Source: an uncultured Rickettsiales bacterium (GTDB taxonomy: Bacteria; Pseudomonadota; Alphaproteobacteria; Rickettsiales; Deianiraeaceae). From it: a stretch of DNA of 5,928 nt. Both the position numbers and the translations under genes were made by a program. Numbering within the stretch: the first letter of the stretch is position 1; the number at the start of each line of letters is the position of its first letter. Under the pieces are notes generated by a model that saw only the letters and a program-made list of their open reading frames with translations, did not search any database and had not been told where the DNA came from. This document shows positions 5,240-5,928 of the stretch, piece by piece. The stretch spans positions 1 through 5,928 of the forward strand of contig CALCWF010000055.1 in the NCBI GenBank assembly GCA_937906355.1, read 5' to 3'.

Positions 5240-5928
5240 CTACAAATAAAAATTACCTCCGACATACTTAGGAGAATATTCGAGAGAAGTTAGTTTGTTA
5301 TAACTACAATAAAAACTAAGTCCAACTTTCTTAGGACTTCCTTTAAGAGTAGTTAAGTCGTTATTATTACAATAAAAATCACGTCCAACTTTCTTAGGAC
5401 TTCCTTCGAGAGATATTAAGTTGTTATTACCACAACTAAAATTACCTCCAACTTCCTTAGGAGAATATTCGAGAGATTTTAGTTTGTTATAACTACAATA
5501 AAAACTATCTCCAACTTTCTCAGGACTTCCTTTAAGAGTAGTTAAGTCGTTATAGATACAACTAAAACTATCTCCAACTTTCTCAGGACTTCCTTCGAGA
5601 GATGTTAAGTTGTTGTGACTACAATAAAAACTACCTCCGACATACTTAGGAGAATATTCGAGAGATATTAAGTTGTTATAACTACAATCAAAACTATCTT
5701 CAACTTTCTTAGGACAATATTCGAGAGAAGTTAAGTTGTTATAATAACAATCAAAACCACCTCCAACTTTCTCAGGACATCCTCTAAGAGAAGTTAGTTT
5801 GTTATGATAACAACAAAAATCACATCCAACTTCCTTAGGAGAATATTCGAGAGAAGTTAAGTTGTTATAATGACAATCAAAATTACCTCCAACTTTCTCA
5901 GGACATCCTTTAAGAGAAGTTAGTTTGT
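5194..5928. repeat. 63-bp tandem repeat array encoding LRR units
   Basis: Counted on the + strand from TCCAAC or its variants, units begin at 5194, 5258, 5321, 5384, 5447, 5510, 5573, 5636, 5699, 5762, 5825 and 5888. Every spacing is exactly 63 nt except the first, which is 64. The array runs off the right edge. Units fall into recurring types: GGAGAATATTCGAGAGA at 5258, 5447, 5636 and 5825, with a close variant at 5699; CTTTAAGAGTAGTTAAGTCG at 5321 and 5510; and GACATCCT at 5762 and 5888. It is coding repeat DNA of the leftward LRR gene, not a CRISPR: there are no unique spacers. Confidence 0.95.
5240..5928 (-). CDS. Leucine-rich repeat protein, 21-residue repeats (5' partial)
   Basis: Reading leftward from the window edge (first full codon at 5926-5924) gives 228 residues without a stop until TAG at 5242-5240; the start lies outside the window. 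The visible protein is only LRRs: eleven 21-residue units with the pattern LxSLExSPxxVGxxFxC followed by two or three residues ending in Asn. Such units stack into a solenoid used for protein binding. This type, with LTSL and a Cys two residues after a Phe, is common in phages and in host-associated bacteria. Units alternate between K/EGxP and EYSP forms. There is no visible signal peptide or anchor, since the N-terminus is missing and the C-terminus is bare. The last unit ends abruptly at GGNFYL because one extra base shifts the frame, so the product lacks its final repeat. A role in host attachment or intracellular protein binding is possible; neither can be shown. Confidence 0.85.
   Translation of the reverse strand, partial: KLTSLKGCPEKVGGNFDCHYNNLTSLEYSPKEVGCDFCCYHNKLTSLRGCPEKVGGGFDCYYNNLTSLEYCPKKVEDSFDCSYNNLISLEYSPKYVGGSFYCSHNNLTSLEGSPEKVGDSFSCIYNDLTTLKGSPEKVGDSFYCSYNKLKSLEYSPKEVGGNFSCGNNNLISLEGSPKKVGRDFYCNNNDLTTLKGSPKKVGLSFYCSYNKLTSLEYSPKYVGGNFYL

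Noticed and set aside
5194..5928. CRISPR array
   Set aside because: The 63-nt period has no repeat/spacer division; whole units are similar and translate into LRRs without stops.

Overview
The window looks like part of an AT-rich contractile-tailed (myovirus-like) bacteriophage or prophage. None of the start codons chosen here has a convincing Shine-Dalgarno sequence upstream; the sites are A/T-rich instead, which is what Bacteroidota and their phages typically show. A Bacteroidota host is therefore the favoured inference, not a proof. All three standard stop codons are used, so there is no sign of a recoded genetic code.

Left part (1-2647, + strand): a tightly packed late-gene operon for the phage baseplate. 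It holds the C-terminal part of a probable baseplate J-like wedge protein (cut by the window edge), a DUF2612/gpI-like protein, a baseplate plug protein of the Pam3 gp18/DUF6983 type, and a probable baseplate hub (gp44/gpD-like). Every junction in this block is an overlap of exactly 8 nt, in which the ATG of the next gene lies inside the end of the previous one. A perfect 10-bp hairpin just after the hub stop codon closes the operon.

Middle (2648-3650): a 166-nt gene-free gap, then one mostly helical hypothetical protein on the + strand (2814-3530), then a 120-nt convergent intergenic stretch. That stretch carries a small hairpin followed by a T-run on the minus strand, a plausible terminator for the leftward genes.

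Right part (3651-5928, - strand): a leftward gene string that converges on the structural operon. In transcription order it holds a leucine-rich-repeat protein (N-terminus outside the window), a 238-aa hypothetical protein, a 125-aa hypothetical protein, and a stand-alone VRR-NUC nuclease with all expected catalytic residues. The LRR gene consists of near-perfect 63-nt (21-residue) units. Its last repeat is put out of frame by one extra base, which gives an early TAG and leaves a 3' remnant still readable in the shifted frame. The LRR units also form higher-order groups (a 126-nt dimer and a 189-nt trimer pattern), showing that the array grew by segmental duplication.

The baseplate genes together would build the central hub and wedge of the tail. 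The leftward genes look like an accessory or DNA-processing module whose joint role cannot be read from the sequence alone.
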